A DNA stretch of 64,000 bases from Polynucleobacter meluiroseus (GCA_945881875.1 CAMCVH010000001.1:434001-498000), one strand, 5' to 3'; positions 16,945-25,727 are shown, counted from the stretch's first letter. The notes: generated from the sequence alone by a model not told the origin. Numbers and translations: made by a program.

Positions 16945-17499
16945 ATGGCATTCAGCAACTTAGATTTTGTAAAGAACCTAAGATCCTCAGGCTTAACAAT
17001 AGAACAATCAGAAGCGATTTCTAAAGGTGTCTCTGATCTGAAAGAAGATATGAATCATCTAACAACTAAAGAAGACTTTAAAGAATTGAAAACCGACTTT
17101 AAAGATTTAAAAAATGATGTGAAATCCATCAAAGATGAAATTGATAATCAAAACTCTGCAATCAATAGTTTAAGGATTGAGATGACAGATCAACGTTATG
17201 AAATCTTAGAGAAATTTAATAATTCAAGAGTAGAGATGCATGATGAATTTAAAAATATCCGGACAGAGATGCATGGTGAATTTAAAAGTGTTAGAGCAGA
17301 AATGAATCAAGGATTCAGAGAACAAAAAATGGATATGCATGAATTGAAAAATGATATGCGTGAAATGAAAAATGACTTACTAATTTATTTTGATCGTTTT
17401 CAGTCTGATATACAAAATAGGCTAATTAGCTATTCCTCAGCAATGTTCATCATATGTACAGGGATTGTGATTAGCGTCATTGTTTTTCAGCATAGATAA
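16945..17499 (+). CDS. DUF1640-like coiled-coil protein with C-terminal anchor
   Basis: The track starts at a TTG (16936); the ATG at 16945 (MAFSNLDFVKNLRSSGLTIEQSEAISKG) matches the usual opening of bacterial DUF1640 proteins. Residues about 30-150 are highly charged and predicted coiled coil, with repeats such as DFKELKTDFKDLKNDVK and EMHDEFKNIRTEMHGEFKSVRAEM. One membrane span, SSAMFIICTGIVISVIVF, closes the protein, so the coil faces the cytoplasm or periplasm as a tail-anchored rod. Mitochondrial relatives (MCUR1/CCDC90) are calcium-uniporter regulators; the bacterial function is unknown. Confidence 0.75.
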   Translation: MAFSNLDFVKNLRSSGLTIEQSEAISKGVSDLKEDMNHLTTKEDFKELKTDFKDLKNDVKSIKDEIDNQNSAINSLRIEMTDQRYEILEKFNNSRVEMHDEFKNIRTEMHGEFKSVRAEMNQGFREQKMDMHELKNDMREMKNDLLIYFDRFQSDIQNRLISYSSAMFIICTGIVISVIVFQHR

Positions 17500-17505
17500 C
17501 AAACA

Positions 17506-17733
17506 CTAACTCCAACCCTGCTGCCATTTCAATCCATTGGTTAAGTCTCGCCAGTGGATTGTTTTTTGGCGCTTAGTCATCACCGCCTCAATAACAACTT
17601 GCTGGATCGGATCTTGAGGGTCGTCAGGCTGAATAACTTTCACAACCATAAAGTGCTTTTCTTTATTCTGCGGCGCAAGATCTGTCCACTTACTCAAAAG
17701 TAGCTTTTTAGGATGTAGTGGATTTTTGGTCAT
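17506..17733 (-). CDS. TIGR02450 family Trp-rich protein
   Basis: A 75-residue protein with NPLHPKKLLLSKWTDLAPQNKEKHFMVVKV near the start and VIEAVMTKRQKTIHWRDLTNGLKWQQGW at the end, which is the TIGR02450 signature. The family is conserved in aquatic and marine proteobacteria and cyanobacteria and has no known function. It converges on the DUF1640 gene with six bases between stops and is divergent from the CoA-binding protein gene. Confidence 0.8.
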   Translation of the reverse strand: MTKNPLHPKKLLLSKWTDLAPQNKEKHFMVVKVIQPDDPQDPIQQVVIEAVMTKRQKTIHWRDLTNGLKWQQGWS

Positions 17734-17801
17734 TGTGTCTTTTAAGTTGGGTTAAAGTTTCATGACTTTAATTTTTTTGTTTTTCAGTACATACTGACTA
17801 T

Positions 17802-18182
17802 ATGACAAATTTATGGCAAGAAACTAAAACTATTGCTGTCGTGGGGCTATCTGAAAAGCCTTCACGACCATCTTATCAAGTTGCCCAATATATGCAATCT
17901 GTTGGCTATCGCATTATTCCCGTCAATCCACTTTGTTCAGAAATACTAGGAGAGCGTTGTTACCCTGATCTCCTGAGCATTCCAGAACCAATAGATATGG
18001 TCAATGTTTTTAGAAAATCTGAAGATTGCCTCCCTATTGCTCAAGATGCCGTCAAAATTGGGGCTAAGTCTCTTTGGATGCAACAAGGTGTCATCAATCA
18101 AGAAGCTTATGACCACGCCCAATTTGAGGGCTTAGAGGCTGTGATGGATAAATGCCTCATGATCGAGCACATGCGTCAGTAA
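17802..18182 (+). CDS. CoA-binding protein, YccU type
   Basis: A 126-residue single-domain Rossmann protein of the CoA_binding_2 family (TIAVVGLSEKPSRPSYQVAQYMQSVGYRIIPVNP). MVNVFRKSEDCLPIAQDAVKIGAKSLWMQQGVIN and the closing MDKCLMIEH are typical of YccU. It binds CoA-like ligands, but no enzymatic role is established. It is divergent from the Trp-rich gene. Confidence 0.88.
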   Translation: MTNLWQETKTIAVVGLSEKPSRPSYQVAQYMQSVGYRIIPVNPLCSEILGERCYPDLLSIPEPIDMVNVFRKSEDCLPIAQDAVKIGAKSLWMQQGVINQEAYDHAQFEGLEAVMDKCLMIEHMRQ

Positions 18183-18200
18183 TACCGCCCGACCCCACCT

Positions 18201-18250
18201 CTAGCGCTTTAAATAGTTCAAGCAGAAATACTGTTTCTGTTTTAAGCTAG
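18201..18250 (+). promoter_or_regulatory. Imperfect stem-loop in the msrP leader
   Basis: CTAGC...GCTAG arms and adjoining TTTAAA/TTTTAA sequences enclose an inner CAGAAA-TACTG-TTTCTG hairpin (18223-18239). The structure ends just before the msrP ATG. It could mask the ribosome site or be an operator; only the inverted repeats are seen. Confidence 0.35.
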
Positions 18251-18254
18251 AAGT

Positions 18255-19232
18255 ATGAAAAAAGACCTGCTAACTAATTACTCTAAAGATATTGAGCCTA
18301 GCTCAATTACCCCTAAAAAGATCTTTGAACAGCGCCGCCAATTGATACAAATGGCTGCTTTAGGTGCCTTTGGATTATCTGATATGAGCTTTTTTAGTCG
18401 GCAAGCATTTGCAAGTGCCGGTACTAAGCTACCCTCTAAAAAGAATCCAAGCTTTTTTCTACCAGACAAAATAACCAGCTATAAAGATGTCACTACTTAT
18501 AACAACTTTTATGAGTTTGGCACTGATAAAGCAGATCCTGCGCGCAATGCGCACACTCTGAAAACTAGACCCTGGACTGTTAGTGTTGGGGGCTTAGTCA
18601 AGAAACCTAAAGAATGGGACATTGATAGTCTATTAAAGTTATCAGCCATGGAAGAGCGTGTGTATCGCTTCCGTTGTGTTGAAGGTTGGTCTATGGTCAT
18701 ACCTTGGAATGGCTATGCCCTGTCTCATTTAATCAAAGCATGTGAGCCTCTTGGATCTGCCAAGTATGTTGAATTCGTTAGCTTGGCTGATCCCGCGCAA
18801 ATGCCTGGAGTCAGAAGTCGAGTTCTTAATTGGCCCTACACAGAAGGTCTTCGTTTAGATGAGGCCATGAATCCTCTCACTCTCTTAAGCTTTGGCCTTT
18901 ATGGCGAAATACTCCCCAATCAAAATGGTGCACCAGTTCGTCTAGTAGTGCCTTGGAAGTATGGCTTCAAAAGCTCTAAATCTATTGTGAAGATTAGATT
19001 TACGGATAAAGAACCAGCAACAAGCTGGAAAGTTTCTGCTCCTTATGAATATGGCTTTTACTCGAACGTTAATCCCGATGTGAATCACCCTCGCTGGAGT
19101 CAAGCAACAGAGCGGCGTATCGGTGGCGAAGGCGGTATTTTTGCTCCCAAGATTAAAACACTGCCATTCAATGGCTATGCTGAGCAAGTAGCGCACCTTT
19201 ACAAAGATATGGATTTAAGAAAATTCTATTAA
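18255..19232 (+). CDS. msrP: Protein-methionine-sulfoxide reductase, catalytic subunit MsrP
   Basis: A 325-residue periplasmic molybdoenzyme (YedY) that reduces methionine sulfoxide in oxidised envelope proteins. A twin-arginine-like signal ([15 protein letters not shown]) fits Tat export of the folded Mo-cofactor protein. The sulfite-oxidase-like fold has [21 protein letters not shown] with the Mo-ligand cysteine, and [19 protein letters not shown]. Length matches E. coli MsrP. It is followed by msrQ, whose GTG abuts its stop codon. Confidence 0.95.
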   Translation: MKKDLLTNYSKDIEPSSITPKKIFEQRRQLIQMAALGAFGLSDMSFFSRQAFASAGTKLPSKKNPSFFLPDKITSYKDVTTYNNFYEFGTDKADPARNAHTLKTRPWTVSVGGLVKKPKEWDIDSLLKLSAMEERVYRFRCVEGWSMVIPWNGYALSHLIKACEPLGSAKYVEFVSLADPAQMPGVRSRVLNWPYTEGLRLDEAMNPLTLLSFGLYGEILPNQNGAPVRLVVPWKYGFKSSKSIVKIRFTDKEPATSWKVSAPYEYGFYSNVNPDVNHPRWSQATERRIGGEGGIFAPKIKTLPFNGYAEQVAHLYKDMDLRKFY

Positions 19233-19790
19233 GTGATTAAATTTCTAATTTTGGTTATCGGGCTATTGCCCTTGGTTAGATTAGTTGCTCTCGGCTTCCA
19301 GGATGATTTAACTGCCAATCCAATTGAGTTTATTACGCGCTCCACTGGAACTTGGGCATTGGTCTTTTTATGCTTAACATTAGCTATCACTCCTTTAAGA
19401 CGTTATACCGGCTGGAATCAACTGATTCAATATCGCAGGATGCTGGGTTTGTTTGTTTTTTTCTACGCCCTCCTTCATTTTTCTATTTGGTTCTGGTTAG
19501 ATCACAACCTTAGCCTGTCAGAGATGTGGCAGGATGTGCTCAAACGTCCATTCATCACATTAGGTTTTATTGCTTTTATGTGTTTATGGCCTTTAGCCCT
19601 GACATCGAATCAATGGGCTTTAAGGAAACTAAAGAGGCGCTGGGGTCAATTGCATCGATTAGTTTACTTAGTTGCAATATTGGTGATCTTGCATTACTTT
19701 TGGCATAAATCGGGTAAAAATGATTTTCAGGAAGTCGGCACTTACGCTGTGATTATTTCTTCATTACTCTTATTAAGACTTAAAAAATGA
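19233..19790 (+). CDS. msrQ: MsrP haem-b membrane subunit MsrQ
   Basis: A 185-residue inner-membrane protein (YedZ) of the ferric-reductase-like transmembrane family, passing electrons from the quinone pool or cytosolic flavin to MsrP. Six hydrophobic spans are seen, with STGTWALVFLCLTLAITPLRR, ALLHFSIWFW and LHRLVYLVAILVILHYFW containing the haem-ligand histidines. The start is GTG directly after the msrP TAA, and its end overlaps the next gene by four bases (ATGA), so the three are one operon. Confidence 0.95.
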   Translation: MIKFLILVIGLLPLVRLVALGFQDDLTANPIEFITRSTGTWALVFLCLTLAITPLRRYTGWNQLIQYRRMLGLFVFFYALLHFSIWFWLDHNLSLSEMWQDVLKRPFITLGFIAFMCLWPLALTSNQWALRKLKRRWGQLHRLVYLVAILVILHYFWHKSGKNDFQEVGTYAVIISSLLLLRLKK

Positions 19791-20554
19791 AAAACACAAA
19801 TTTATTTGCATCATCTTTTCTAGCTTGTCTTATCTCAAGCGTTTTTTTGGTCAGTCCTTTAAAAGCTCAAAATCAAGCGACTGAGAAAACCACTCGTATC
19901 GGTAACTTAGAGTGGGATCTCCATGAGGTAACGGTTGGCACTGTTAAAGCTTATGCCGATAAAACCAACTTTGTCAGCTCCGGCGAAAAGGAAGGTGGTA
20001 GCTTTATCTATGAAGGGGGTTGGACCAGGAAGAGTCAATGGAATTGGCGCCAACCTTTCGGTGTATTGGCTAAAAATAATGAACCAGCAGTCCACTTAAA
20101 CTTTCATGAAGCAAAAGCGATCTGCTCATTCTTTGGTAAAAGATTACCAACTGACGCCGAATGGACATCAGCAGCTTTTTTAGAACAACGTAACTCTCCT
20201 CCACAGCCATTTATAAAGGGTAAAAGATATACTTATCCCAACGGTGACACTGCCAAGGATTCGCACTGCTTGAATGGCTGTGCAGGTTTAAAAGGTACGG
20301 CACCCGCAGGCTCAATTTCCAGAGGTAATGGCCATGTACCAGTCATGACAACCCAAGCCGGAGTGAATGGTCTTTATGACATGGGCGGCAATGCATGGGA
20401 ATGGGTAGATACTGCTCAGGGCTCAGAGAAAGTGACACGTGGCGCATCTTGGTGGTACGGACCTGAAAATCAATTGGAATCAAATCTTGCCAGCAAAGCG
20501 CCAGACACGAAGGTGGCTTATGTCGGCTTTAGATGTGTCACAGATATTAAATAA
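19787..20554 (+). CDS. Exported formylglycine-generating-enzyme-like (SUMF1) protein
   Basis: A 255-residue protein with a Sec signal (SSFLACLISSVFLVSPLKAQ) and an FGE/SUMF1 fold. Typical segments are HEVTVGTVKAYADKT, PAVHLNFHEAKAICSFFGKRLPTDAEWTSAA, GVNGLYDMGGNAWEWVDT and VTRGASWW...GFRC. True FGE has a paired active-site Cys motif near the C-terminus; it is not obvious here, so an ergothioneine/C-type-lectin-like binding or unrelated enzyme role is possible. Overlap with msrQ suggests a part in periplasmic sulfur or Met-oxide repair; that link is inferred. Confidence 0.85.
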   Translation: MKNTNLFASSFLACLISSVFLVSPLKAQNQATEKTTRIGNLEWDLHEVTVGTVKAYADKTNFVSSGEKEGGSFIYEGGWTRKSQWNWRQPFGVLAKNNEPAVHLNFHEAKAICSFFGKRLPTDAEWTSAAFLEQRNSPPQPFIKGKRYTYPNGDTAKDSHCLNGCAGLKGTAPAGSISRGNGHVPVMTTQAGVNGLYDMGGNAWEWVDTAQGSEKVTRGASWWYGPENQLESNLASKAPDTKVAYVGFRCVTDIK

Positions 20555-20556
20555 TT

Positions 20557-20916
20557 ATGAACGAAGAGGAAATCCTCCATAAAATGCGGGCAGTCTTTCA
20601 AGATTGCCAAAAGCAAGCTCTTGCCTTGACGCAACAACACCCTAGCCTTCATAAAGGCTTCGTAGCGGACATGCAATTTGCAAGTACTTACGGGGCTTTT
20701 TTGGGAGAGATCAAGATCAACCACGGTGTTGATCTTGAAAAGGATTCAATCGCACAAAAATTGGTCGATGCACTTGCAAAGACCGACTCTCATGCAATTG
20801 GAATACTTAGGGAAGAGATTTATCTTGCCCTGGATCAAATGCAGCCAGAGCACTATGCAAGTTATATCTTTTTAACTTGCTTCCCAAGCATTTATAAAGC
20901 TATGGGTGAAAAATAA
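20557..20916 (+). CDS. Hypothetical protein in the msrPQ operon
   Basis: A 119-residue soluble, helical-looking protein with no signal or membrane span. I recognise no family. It begins two bases after the FGE-like gene stop and thus ends the msrP-msrQ-FGE unit. Its Ile/Leu-heptad helices (IAQKLVDALAKTDSHAIGILREEIYLALDQM) suggest a small helical bundle. Confidence 0.7.
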   Translation: MNEEEILHKMRAVFQDCQKQALALTQQHPSLHKGFVADMQFASTYGAFLGEIKINHGVDLEKDSIAQKLVDALAKTDSHAIGILREEIYLALDQMQPEHYASYIFLTCFPSIYKAMGEK

Positions 20917-20938
20917 AGCTTAAGCTTTCGCTTAAGCT
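20917..20938 (-). terminator. Hairpin after the 23-residue basic protein gene
   Basis: AGCTTAAG and CTTAAGCT flank a six-base loop. On the minus strand the stem is followed by TTTATTTTTC, so it is a fair terminator for the small minus gene; on the plus strand no T run follows. Confidence 0.5.
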
Positions 20939-20943
20939 CTTAA

Positions 20944-21015
20944 TCATGCCTTAGGTGCTGGTGCTTTCTTAGGCTTTTTAGCTTCTTTAGTTTTACGTTG
21001 TTGACCTTTAGCCAT
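20944..21015 (-). CDS. Very small basic protein (23 residues)
   Basis: Too short for the ORF track. The minus strand from the ATG at 21015 reads MAKGQQRKTKEAKKPKKAPA then PKA and TGA, a Lys/Arg-rich peptide. AGGAG lies seven bases upstream (AGGAGAAAAAC before ATG), a strong ribosome site. From memory, very similar tiny MAKGQ...KEAKKPKK peptides occur in Burkholderiales, which I cannot check here. Disordered and basic, it may bind RNA or ribosomes; function unknown. Confidence 0.65.
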   Translation of the reverse strand: MAKGQQRKTKEAKKPKKAPAPKA

Positions 21016-21085
21016 GTTTTTCTCCTAGTAAAAGAATTTATATCTTATCGCCTATTTAGCGATTTGAGGATTTTATTTTAGCTCT

Positions 21086-21544
21086 TTAATGGGTATCTGA
21101 GCGCCTAGAATCTGTCCAATACTTCTGCATCTCTAAGAACAAGAATGATGCCGACCAAGCCACTAACAGTAAACCAACCAAACCCTCAACACCTGTTAAG
21201 TACCGAATATAACCCTGCGCTGCAAAATCTCCATAGCCCACTGTTGTAAACGTGATGAATGAAAAATAGACATAATCAAGAAAGACACCATGCCCTGCAG
21301 AGACTCCAACCAACTGACCCATTCCTGGAAATTGCAATGTTACAAAGTAGCCTAATGCAAATAACCAAATCTCAACAACGTGCGTCATAAAAATAACTGT
21401 TATGCCAATTAATACCCGATAGCGAGAGTGAATGTGTGAGATACGCGGTAATAATCTATCCAATCTCAATAGCGCTTCGTAATGGATCAAGATCGCAGCG
21501 AAGATCAAAAAAGTATTAAATATAAAAGCAAAGGCTAGCAACAT
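21086..21544 (-). CDS. Two-span potassium channel protein
   Basis: A 152-residue protein of the ion_trans_2 family. Two early hydrophobic helices (about 5-25 and 47-72) precede a pore region with FITFTTVGYGDFA (about 95-107), containing the K+ selectivity filter TVGYGD, and a last span (GLVGLLLVAWSASFLFLE). No regulatory RCK or cyclic-nucleotide domain is attached. It probably conducts K+ across the inner membrane as a tetramer. Confidence 0.88.
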   Translation of the reverse strand: MLLAFAFIFNTFLIFAAILIHYEALLRLDRLLPRISHIHSRYRVLIGITVIFMTHVVEIWLFALGYFVTLQFPGMGQLVGVSAGHGVFLDYVYFSFITFTTVGYGDFAAQGYIRYLTGVEGLVGLLLVAWSASFLFLEMQKYWTDSRRSDTH

Positions 21545-21573
21545 AGTTACCTTTAAAAAGAATGGCTCAAATA

Positions 21574-21605
21574 AAAAAACCCCAAGACGATGATTGGGGT
21601 TTTTT
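21574..21605. terminator. ilvD terminator
   Basis: AAAAAACCCCAA and TTGGGGTTTTTT form a 12-bp stem around an eight-base loop. It lies directly after the ilvD stop on the minus strand and upstream of the K+ channel gene. Confidence 0.9.
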
Positions 21606-21623
21606 GTTTATTCAGCTAATCGC

Positions 21624-23480
21624 TTAACCAAGAAGTTCGAGGTTTCTGACAGCACCACGATCAGCACTGGTAGCTAACATCGCATACGCCTTGAGGGCAG
21701 CAGAAACTTTGCGAGGACGAGGCTTGCTTGGTTTCCAGCCAAGCTTATCTTGCTCAACGCGGCGCTTAGCCAACTCTTCATCACTGACTAAAACATCAAT
21801 TCTGCGGTTCGGAATATCAATACGAATGCGATCACCGTTACGAACCAAACCAATCGCACCACCGGCAGCAGCTTCAGGTGAACAATGGCCAATGGATAAA
21901 CCAGATGTGCCGCCTGAGAAGCGGCCATCTGTTAACAACGCGCACGCTTTACCTAAACCTTTTGATTTGATGTAACTGGTTGGGTACAACATCTCTTGCA
22001 TACCCGGACCACCCTTAGGACCTTCGTAGATAACAACAACGATATCGCCTGATTTAACTTTATCCGCCAAGATGTTCTCTACTGCTTCATCCTGACTTTC
22101 AACAACGTGTGCAGGGCCCTCAAATACCATCAAGTTGTCATCAACACCAGCTGTCTTAACAACGCAACCGTCTAAAGAAATATTGCCACGCAATACTGCC
22201 AAACCACCATCTTGGCTAAAGGCATGCTCGACTGAGCGTATACAGCCACCAGCACGATCAATATCTAAACTTGGCCAACGACTGTCTTGACTAAAAGCTA
22301 CCTGTGTCGGCACGCCTCCTGGACCAGCCATGTAAAACTTCTTGACTGTTTCACTTGGATTGCGAGCTATATCCCATTGATCTAGGGCATCTTTCATGGT
22401 TTTAGCGTGAATCGTTGGTACATCAGTATGTAACTTACCGCCGCGATCCAACTCACCCAAAATGGCCATAATGCCGCCGGCACGATGAACGTCTTCAATG
22501 TGATATTTGTCCGTATTCGGAGCTACCTTACAAAGCTGTGGGACTGTTCTAGAGATACGATCAATATCAGCTAATGTGAAATCAATTTCAGCCTCAAGAG
22601 CGATTGCCAACAAATGCAAAATTGTATTTGTAGAACCACCCATTGCCACGTCCAATGTAATAGCGTTCTCAAAAGCTTTTACGCCACCTGAACGAGGTAA
22701 TACTGATTCGTCATCTTCTTCATAGTATTTTTTGCAAAGCTCAACAATTTGACGACCTGCATTTTTAAATAATTTCTCACGGTCGGCGTGGGTAGCAACA
22801 ATCGTGCCGTTACCAGGTAAAGAGAGGCCTAAAGCTTCAGTTAAACAGTTCATAGAGTTAGCAGTAAACATGCCAGAGCATGAGCCACATGTTGGGCAAG
22901 CTGAGCGCTCTACTTCTGCTAAATCAGCATCTGAAACTTTACTATCTGCAGCCATCACCATTGCGTCAATCAAATCAATCTTTTTGATTTCAACTGTTTG
23001 AGTCTTTGGGTTAAGTAATTTGGCTTTACCGGCTTCCATCGGGCCGCCTGAAACAAATATCACAGGAATGTTTAAGCGCATCGCGGCCATCAACATACCC
23101 GGGGTAATCTTGTCACAGTTAGAAATACAAACTAAAGCGTCAGCACAGTGTGCATTGACCATGTATTCTACCGAGTCCGCAATGATGTCGCGACTTGGTA
23201 AGGAATACAACATACCATCATGACCCATAGCAATGCCGTCATCAACAGCAATGGTATTAAATTCTTTTGCCACACCGCCTGCTGCCTCAATTTCGCGAGC
23301 CACTAACTGACCTAGGTCTTTTAAGTGCACATGACCAGGAACAAACTGCGTAAATGAATTAGAAATAGCGATGATGGGTTTGCTGAAATCATCATCCTTC
23401 ATGCCAGTAGCGCGCCACAAAGAGCGTGCGCCAGCCATATTACGGCCAGCTGTAGAGGTCTTAGAACGGTATACGGGCAT
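21624..23480 (-). CDS. ilvD: Dihydroxy-acid dehydratase
   Basis: Converts 2,3-dihydroxy-isovalerate and -methylvalerate to the 2-oxo acids in valine and isoleucine synthesis. The track ORF starts at a TTG; the ATG at 23480 has AAGGAG nine bases upstream and gives [27 protein letters not shown]. That makes 618 residues. Fe-S cysteines appear in [13 protein letters not shown] and [39 protein letters not shown] is the IlvD/Edd signature near the C-terminus. It stands alone with its own terminator. Confidence 0.97.
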   Translation of the reverse strand: MPVYRSKTSTAGRNMAGARSLWRATGMKDDDFSKPIIAISNSFTQFVPGHVHLKDLGQLVAREIEAAGGVAKEFNTIAVDDGIAMGHDGMLYSLPSRDIIADSVEYMVNAHCADALVCISNCDKITPGMLMAAMRLNIPVIFVSGGPMEAGKAKLLNPKTQTVEIKKIDLIDAMVMAADSKVSDADLAEVERSACPTCGSCSGMFTANSMNCLTEALGLSLPGNGTIVATHADREKLFKNAGRQIVELCKKYYEEDDESVLPRSGGVKAFENAITLDVAMGGSTNTILHLLAIALEAEIDFTLADIDRISRTVPQLCKVAPNTDKYHIEDVHRAGGIMAILGELDRGGKLHTDVPTIHAKTMKDALDQWDIARNPSETVKKFYMAGPGGVPTQVAFSQDSRWPSLDIDRAGGCIRSVEHAFSQDGGLAVLRGNISLDGCVVKTAGVDDNLMVFEGPAHVVESQDEAVENILADKVKSGDIVVVIYEGPKGGPGMQEMLYPTSYIKSKGLGKACALLTDGRFSGGTSGLSIGHCSPEAAAGGAIGLVRNGDRIRIDIPNRRIDVLVSDEELAKRRVEQDKLGWKPSKPRPRKVSAALKAYAMLATSADRGAVRNLELLG

Positions 23481-23613
23481 GGTGAGCAACTCCTTGATTA
23501 TTTATCTAACGACAATTTTGGTATTTTATACCTTTAGAGCGATCATGAACCGCGATGGATTAGCTGTCAAAAGCCCCTCCCAAAACCAATGGATTAGTTA
23601 AATATTGAGCTTT

Positions 23614-23916
23614 TTATTGAGCGTCAAAGATCTGGTTCATAGCTTTAGCCAAATCGAGGTCTTTTTGGGATAAGCCACCAATATCATGGGTGCTTAAATG
23701 GACTTTGACGAGACTGTAGCAGTTAAACCAATCAGGATGGTGATTGATTTGCTCAATGATCGGGTAACAAGCAGTCATGAATTTAAATGCTTGTTCAAAG
23801 TCTTTGAATTTGAATTCTTTGCTGATCTTCAATCCATCTTGACTGAGAACCCACCCAGGTAAATGAATCAAATCTGAGGCTTGTAGCTGAACTTGAATTG
23901 GCTTAGAGCTTGACAT
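23614..23916 (-). CDS. phhB: Pterin-4a-carbinolamine dehydratase
   Basis: A 100-residue protein with the family motif INHHPDWFNCYSLVKVHLSTHDIGGLS. It dehydrates 4a-hydroxytetrahydrobiopterin and regenerates pterin cofactor for aromatic amino acid hydroxylases. No phenylalanine hydroxylase gene is in the window. Its start overlaps the DUF2878 gene by 14 bases, so it sits at the end of that operon. Confidence 0.92.
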   Translation of the reverse strand: MSSSKPIQVQLQASDLIHLPGWVLSQDGLKISKEFKFKDFEQAFKFMTACYPIIEQINHHPDWFNCYSLVKVHLSTHDIGGLSQKDLDLAKAMNQIFDAQ

Positions 23917-24421
23917 GGGATTCTTTCAAACGTTGAGAGCAATAAAATAGGAAAGGCGTCACTAGCAACCAAATAAATGAAAGTGCCACCATGGCTGTGC
24001 TGAAGTCATTAAATGTACCCGCCCCCATCCTAGTACCAGCCCAATAGGCAAACGGTCCACTGATGGCACCTAAAACTGCAGCTATTTTTAAACGACCAAG
24101 CAACCAAGACATAGATGACTGAATCGTCATAGCCAGTGCAGCCCAAGTAAATGGCATCCAAATAGGAGTGAAGCTTATCCAAAACTCAGATTTGAAACTC
24201 ATCACGCCCAACCAAATTAAGCTTGTATCCGCCACAATGCCGATTGCAATCGCAATCATGACCAACTGTTGGTCATGCTGTCGATCCTCTGAGACAAACC
24301 AAGCCCACACCAGTATCAAACTGGAAAGCAAAATAGCTTGCCACTCATAGCCATGCGCTGCACCTAAGATACACAGGAACCAGATTGCCTGAAACTGGAT
24401 AAAGTTAATCAGTTTTTTCAT
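23903..24421 (-). CDS. DUF2878 family membrane protein
   Basis: A 172-residue protein with about six hydrophobic spans. KLINFIQFQAIWFLCILGAA and GTFNDFSTAMVALSFIWLLVTPFLFY are typical of DUF2878. The family is usually found with chalcone-isomerase-like and DUF3833 genes, as here, and often with cyclopropane fatty-acid synthase, which is missing. Function unknown; an envelope-lipid role is inferred from the usual context. Confidence 0.8.
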   Translation of the reverse strand: MKKLINFIQFQAIWFLCILGAAHGYEWQAILLSSLILVWAWFVSEDRQHDQQLVMIAIAIGIVADTSLIWLGVMSFKSEFWISFTPIWMPFTWAALAMTIQSSMSWLLGRLKIAAVLGAISGPFAYWAGTRMGAGTFNDFSTAMVALSFIWLLVTPFLFYCSQRLKESHVKL

Positions 24422-24465
24422 AATGAATAAGTAAATAAAAAATGATGCTAAAGCGAGCTAATAAA

Positions 24466-25017
24466 TTAAGGTCGCTTGTAGAAAGCCAAGGTTACTTCAC
24501 CTAGGTAAATACCAAATTTACTCATTTCTGCTTTGTTGAGCATGACCTTATCATCCATCTGATACATCCAGTCATTGAACTTGACGTTATATATCTTTCC
24601 ATCTACTGGCAAAGCTAATGTGTAGGACCAATTAAGAGCATTACCTGAGACTTCTCCAATTGCCTCACCGACAACATCAGATGCAGTTCCTTGGTAGCGC
24701 TTGGGTGCTACCTCAGTCAAGGTCCAGACTCTGCGTTGAGTCGTGCCATCTGAATAGGTAAAAGCCTCATCCAGTACGCCTACTTTTTTACCATCTTTAA
24801 CAGTCCAGTTAGCTTCAATGACAACTTTAAATCTTTTGACAACTTTGCCACTTCTATCGGTAAAGATTCCATGAGCATCAATCGTGCCATTGAAATAAGT
24901 TGCTAAATCCAAAACTGGGGTTTCTTGGGCGTATTCATTAACTTTCACACTTGAACAGCCTAATAACATTGAAATGCTCATTAAACCAACTCCTAATATT
25001 TTAATCCATTTACTCAT
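24466..25017 (-). CDS. DUF3833 family lipoprotein
   Basis: A 183-residue protein with a lipoprotein signal ending in MLLGCSS (lipobox Cys about residue 21). The mature part VLDLATYFNGTIDAHGIFTDRSGKVVKRFKV and WTLTEVAPKRYQGTASDVVGEAIGE is DUF3833-like, with a beta-barrel, lipocalin-like look. Its start overlaps the chalcone-isomerase-like gene by eight bases. Probably anchored to the outer or inner membrane on the periplasmic side. Confidence 0.83.
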   Translation of the reverse strand: MSKWIKILGVGLMSISMLLGCSSVKVNEYAQETPVLDLATYFNGTIDAHGIFTDRSGKVVKRFKVVIEANWTVKDGKKVGVLDEAFTYSDGTTQRRVWTLTEVAPKRYQGTASDVVGEAIGEVSGNALNWSYTLALPVDGKIYNVKFNDWMYQMDDKVMLNKAEMSKFGIYLGEVTLAFYKRP

Positions 25018-25618
25018 TGCAATATGCCTCTAAATTAAGTCTCGGGCAGCTATTACCAAGAAGGCTCTGCCTAAGTTTGGGAACGCTGGTGCGAGGATGT
25101 AACCAAATACTAAAAAATGCTTTTGATAGTTCATCACCACGAATTTCACTAAACAAAAGACCATTATGGAATAGTTGAGTGACATCACGAGACTTTTTGA
25201 TCGCCGTGATGGAGTCTCCCTTTTTAACAGTTTTAAATGCTTTACTCAGTTGGGGATCCCACAATGCTCGCTTTTCTTTGGTAACTCCCATTTTTTCCAT
25301 TTCTTCTACTGTTTGCTTGTATAGGTCCTGCGCTTCAAACTGACGCAAATATTGAAGATCTAAAGCGTACCCTCCTTGAGCCTCTCTACTCGCAAATAGT
25401 TGAGCATCGTAAAGCTTAAAACCCCAGTAAATCAATCTACCCTCACCCACCACCTCAGCTTGGGCGATTTGCTGGTTGACCAAAGCAGCGTTCTGAGTAC
25501 CTGTTGCTCTAGCCTGACTCATTGATAGAAACAATGATGTTGTCAAAAAACCTAGAGTAAAGAGTAGCTTTAATAGGCGGGGTTTTTTTGACAAAACTGA
25601 ATAAGAAATTATGTTCAT
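25010..25618 (-). CDS. Chalcone-isomerase-like exported protein
   Basis: A 202-residue protein with a Sec signal (LLFTLGFLTTSLFLSMSQARA). GEGRLIYWGFKLYDAQLFAS is the opening of the bacterial chalcone-isomerase-like domain, and FHNGLLFSEIRGDELSKAFFSIWLHPRTS closes it. In plants and algae the fold binds flavonoids or fatty acids; the bacterial exported forms have no proven activity. It is the first gene of the run CHI-like, DUF3833, DUF2878, phhB. Confidence 0.8.
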   Translation of the reverse strand: MNIISYSVLSKKPRLLKLLFTLGFLTTSLFLSMSQARATGTQNAALVNQQIAQAEVVGEGRLIYWGFKLYDAQLFASREAQGGYALDLQYLRQFEAQDLYKQTVEEMEKMGVTKEKRALWDPQLSKAFKTVKKGDSITAIKKSRDVTQLFHNGLLFSEIRGDELSKAFFSIWLHPRTSVPKLRQSLLGNSCPRLNLEAYCNE

Positions 25619-25727
25619 CTTCTAAGCTTACTCCTGATATTTAAATCTCTCTTGAAGTTAAAAGTAAGTATCCAATGAATGGGGTTATTTTTTATAAATA
25701 AAAGATTTTTAAAGTAGTATCCAACAC

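Noticed and set aside
23371-23601. Plus ORF between ilvD and phhB
   Set aside because: Mostly antisense to ilvD; the part outside is 18 codons with a weak ribosome site.
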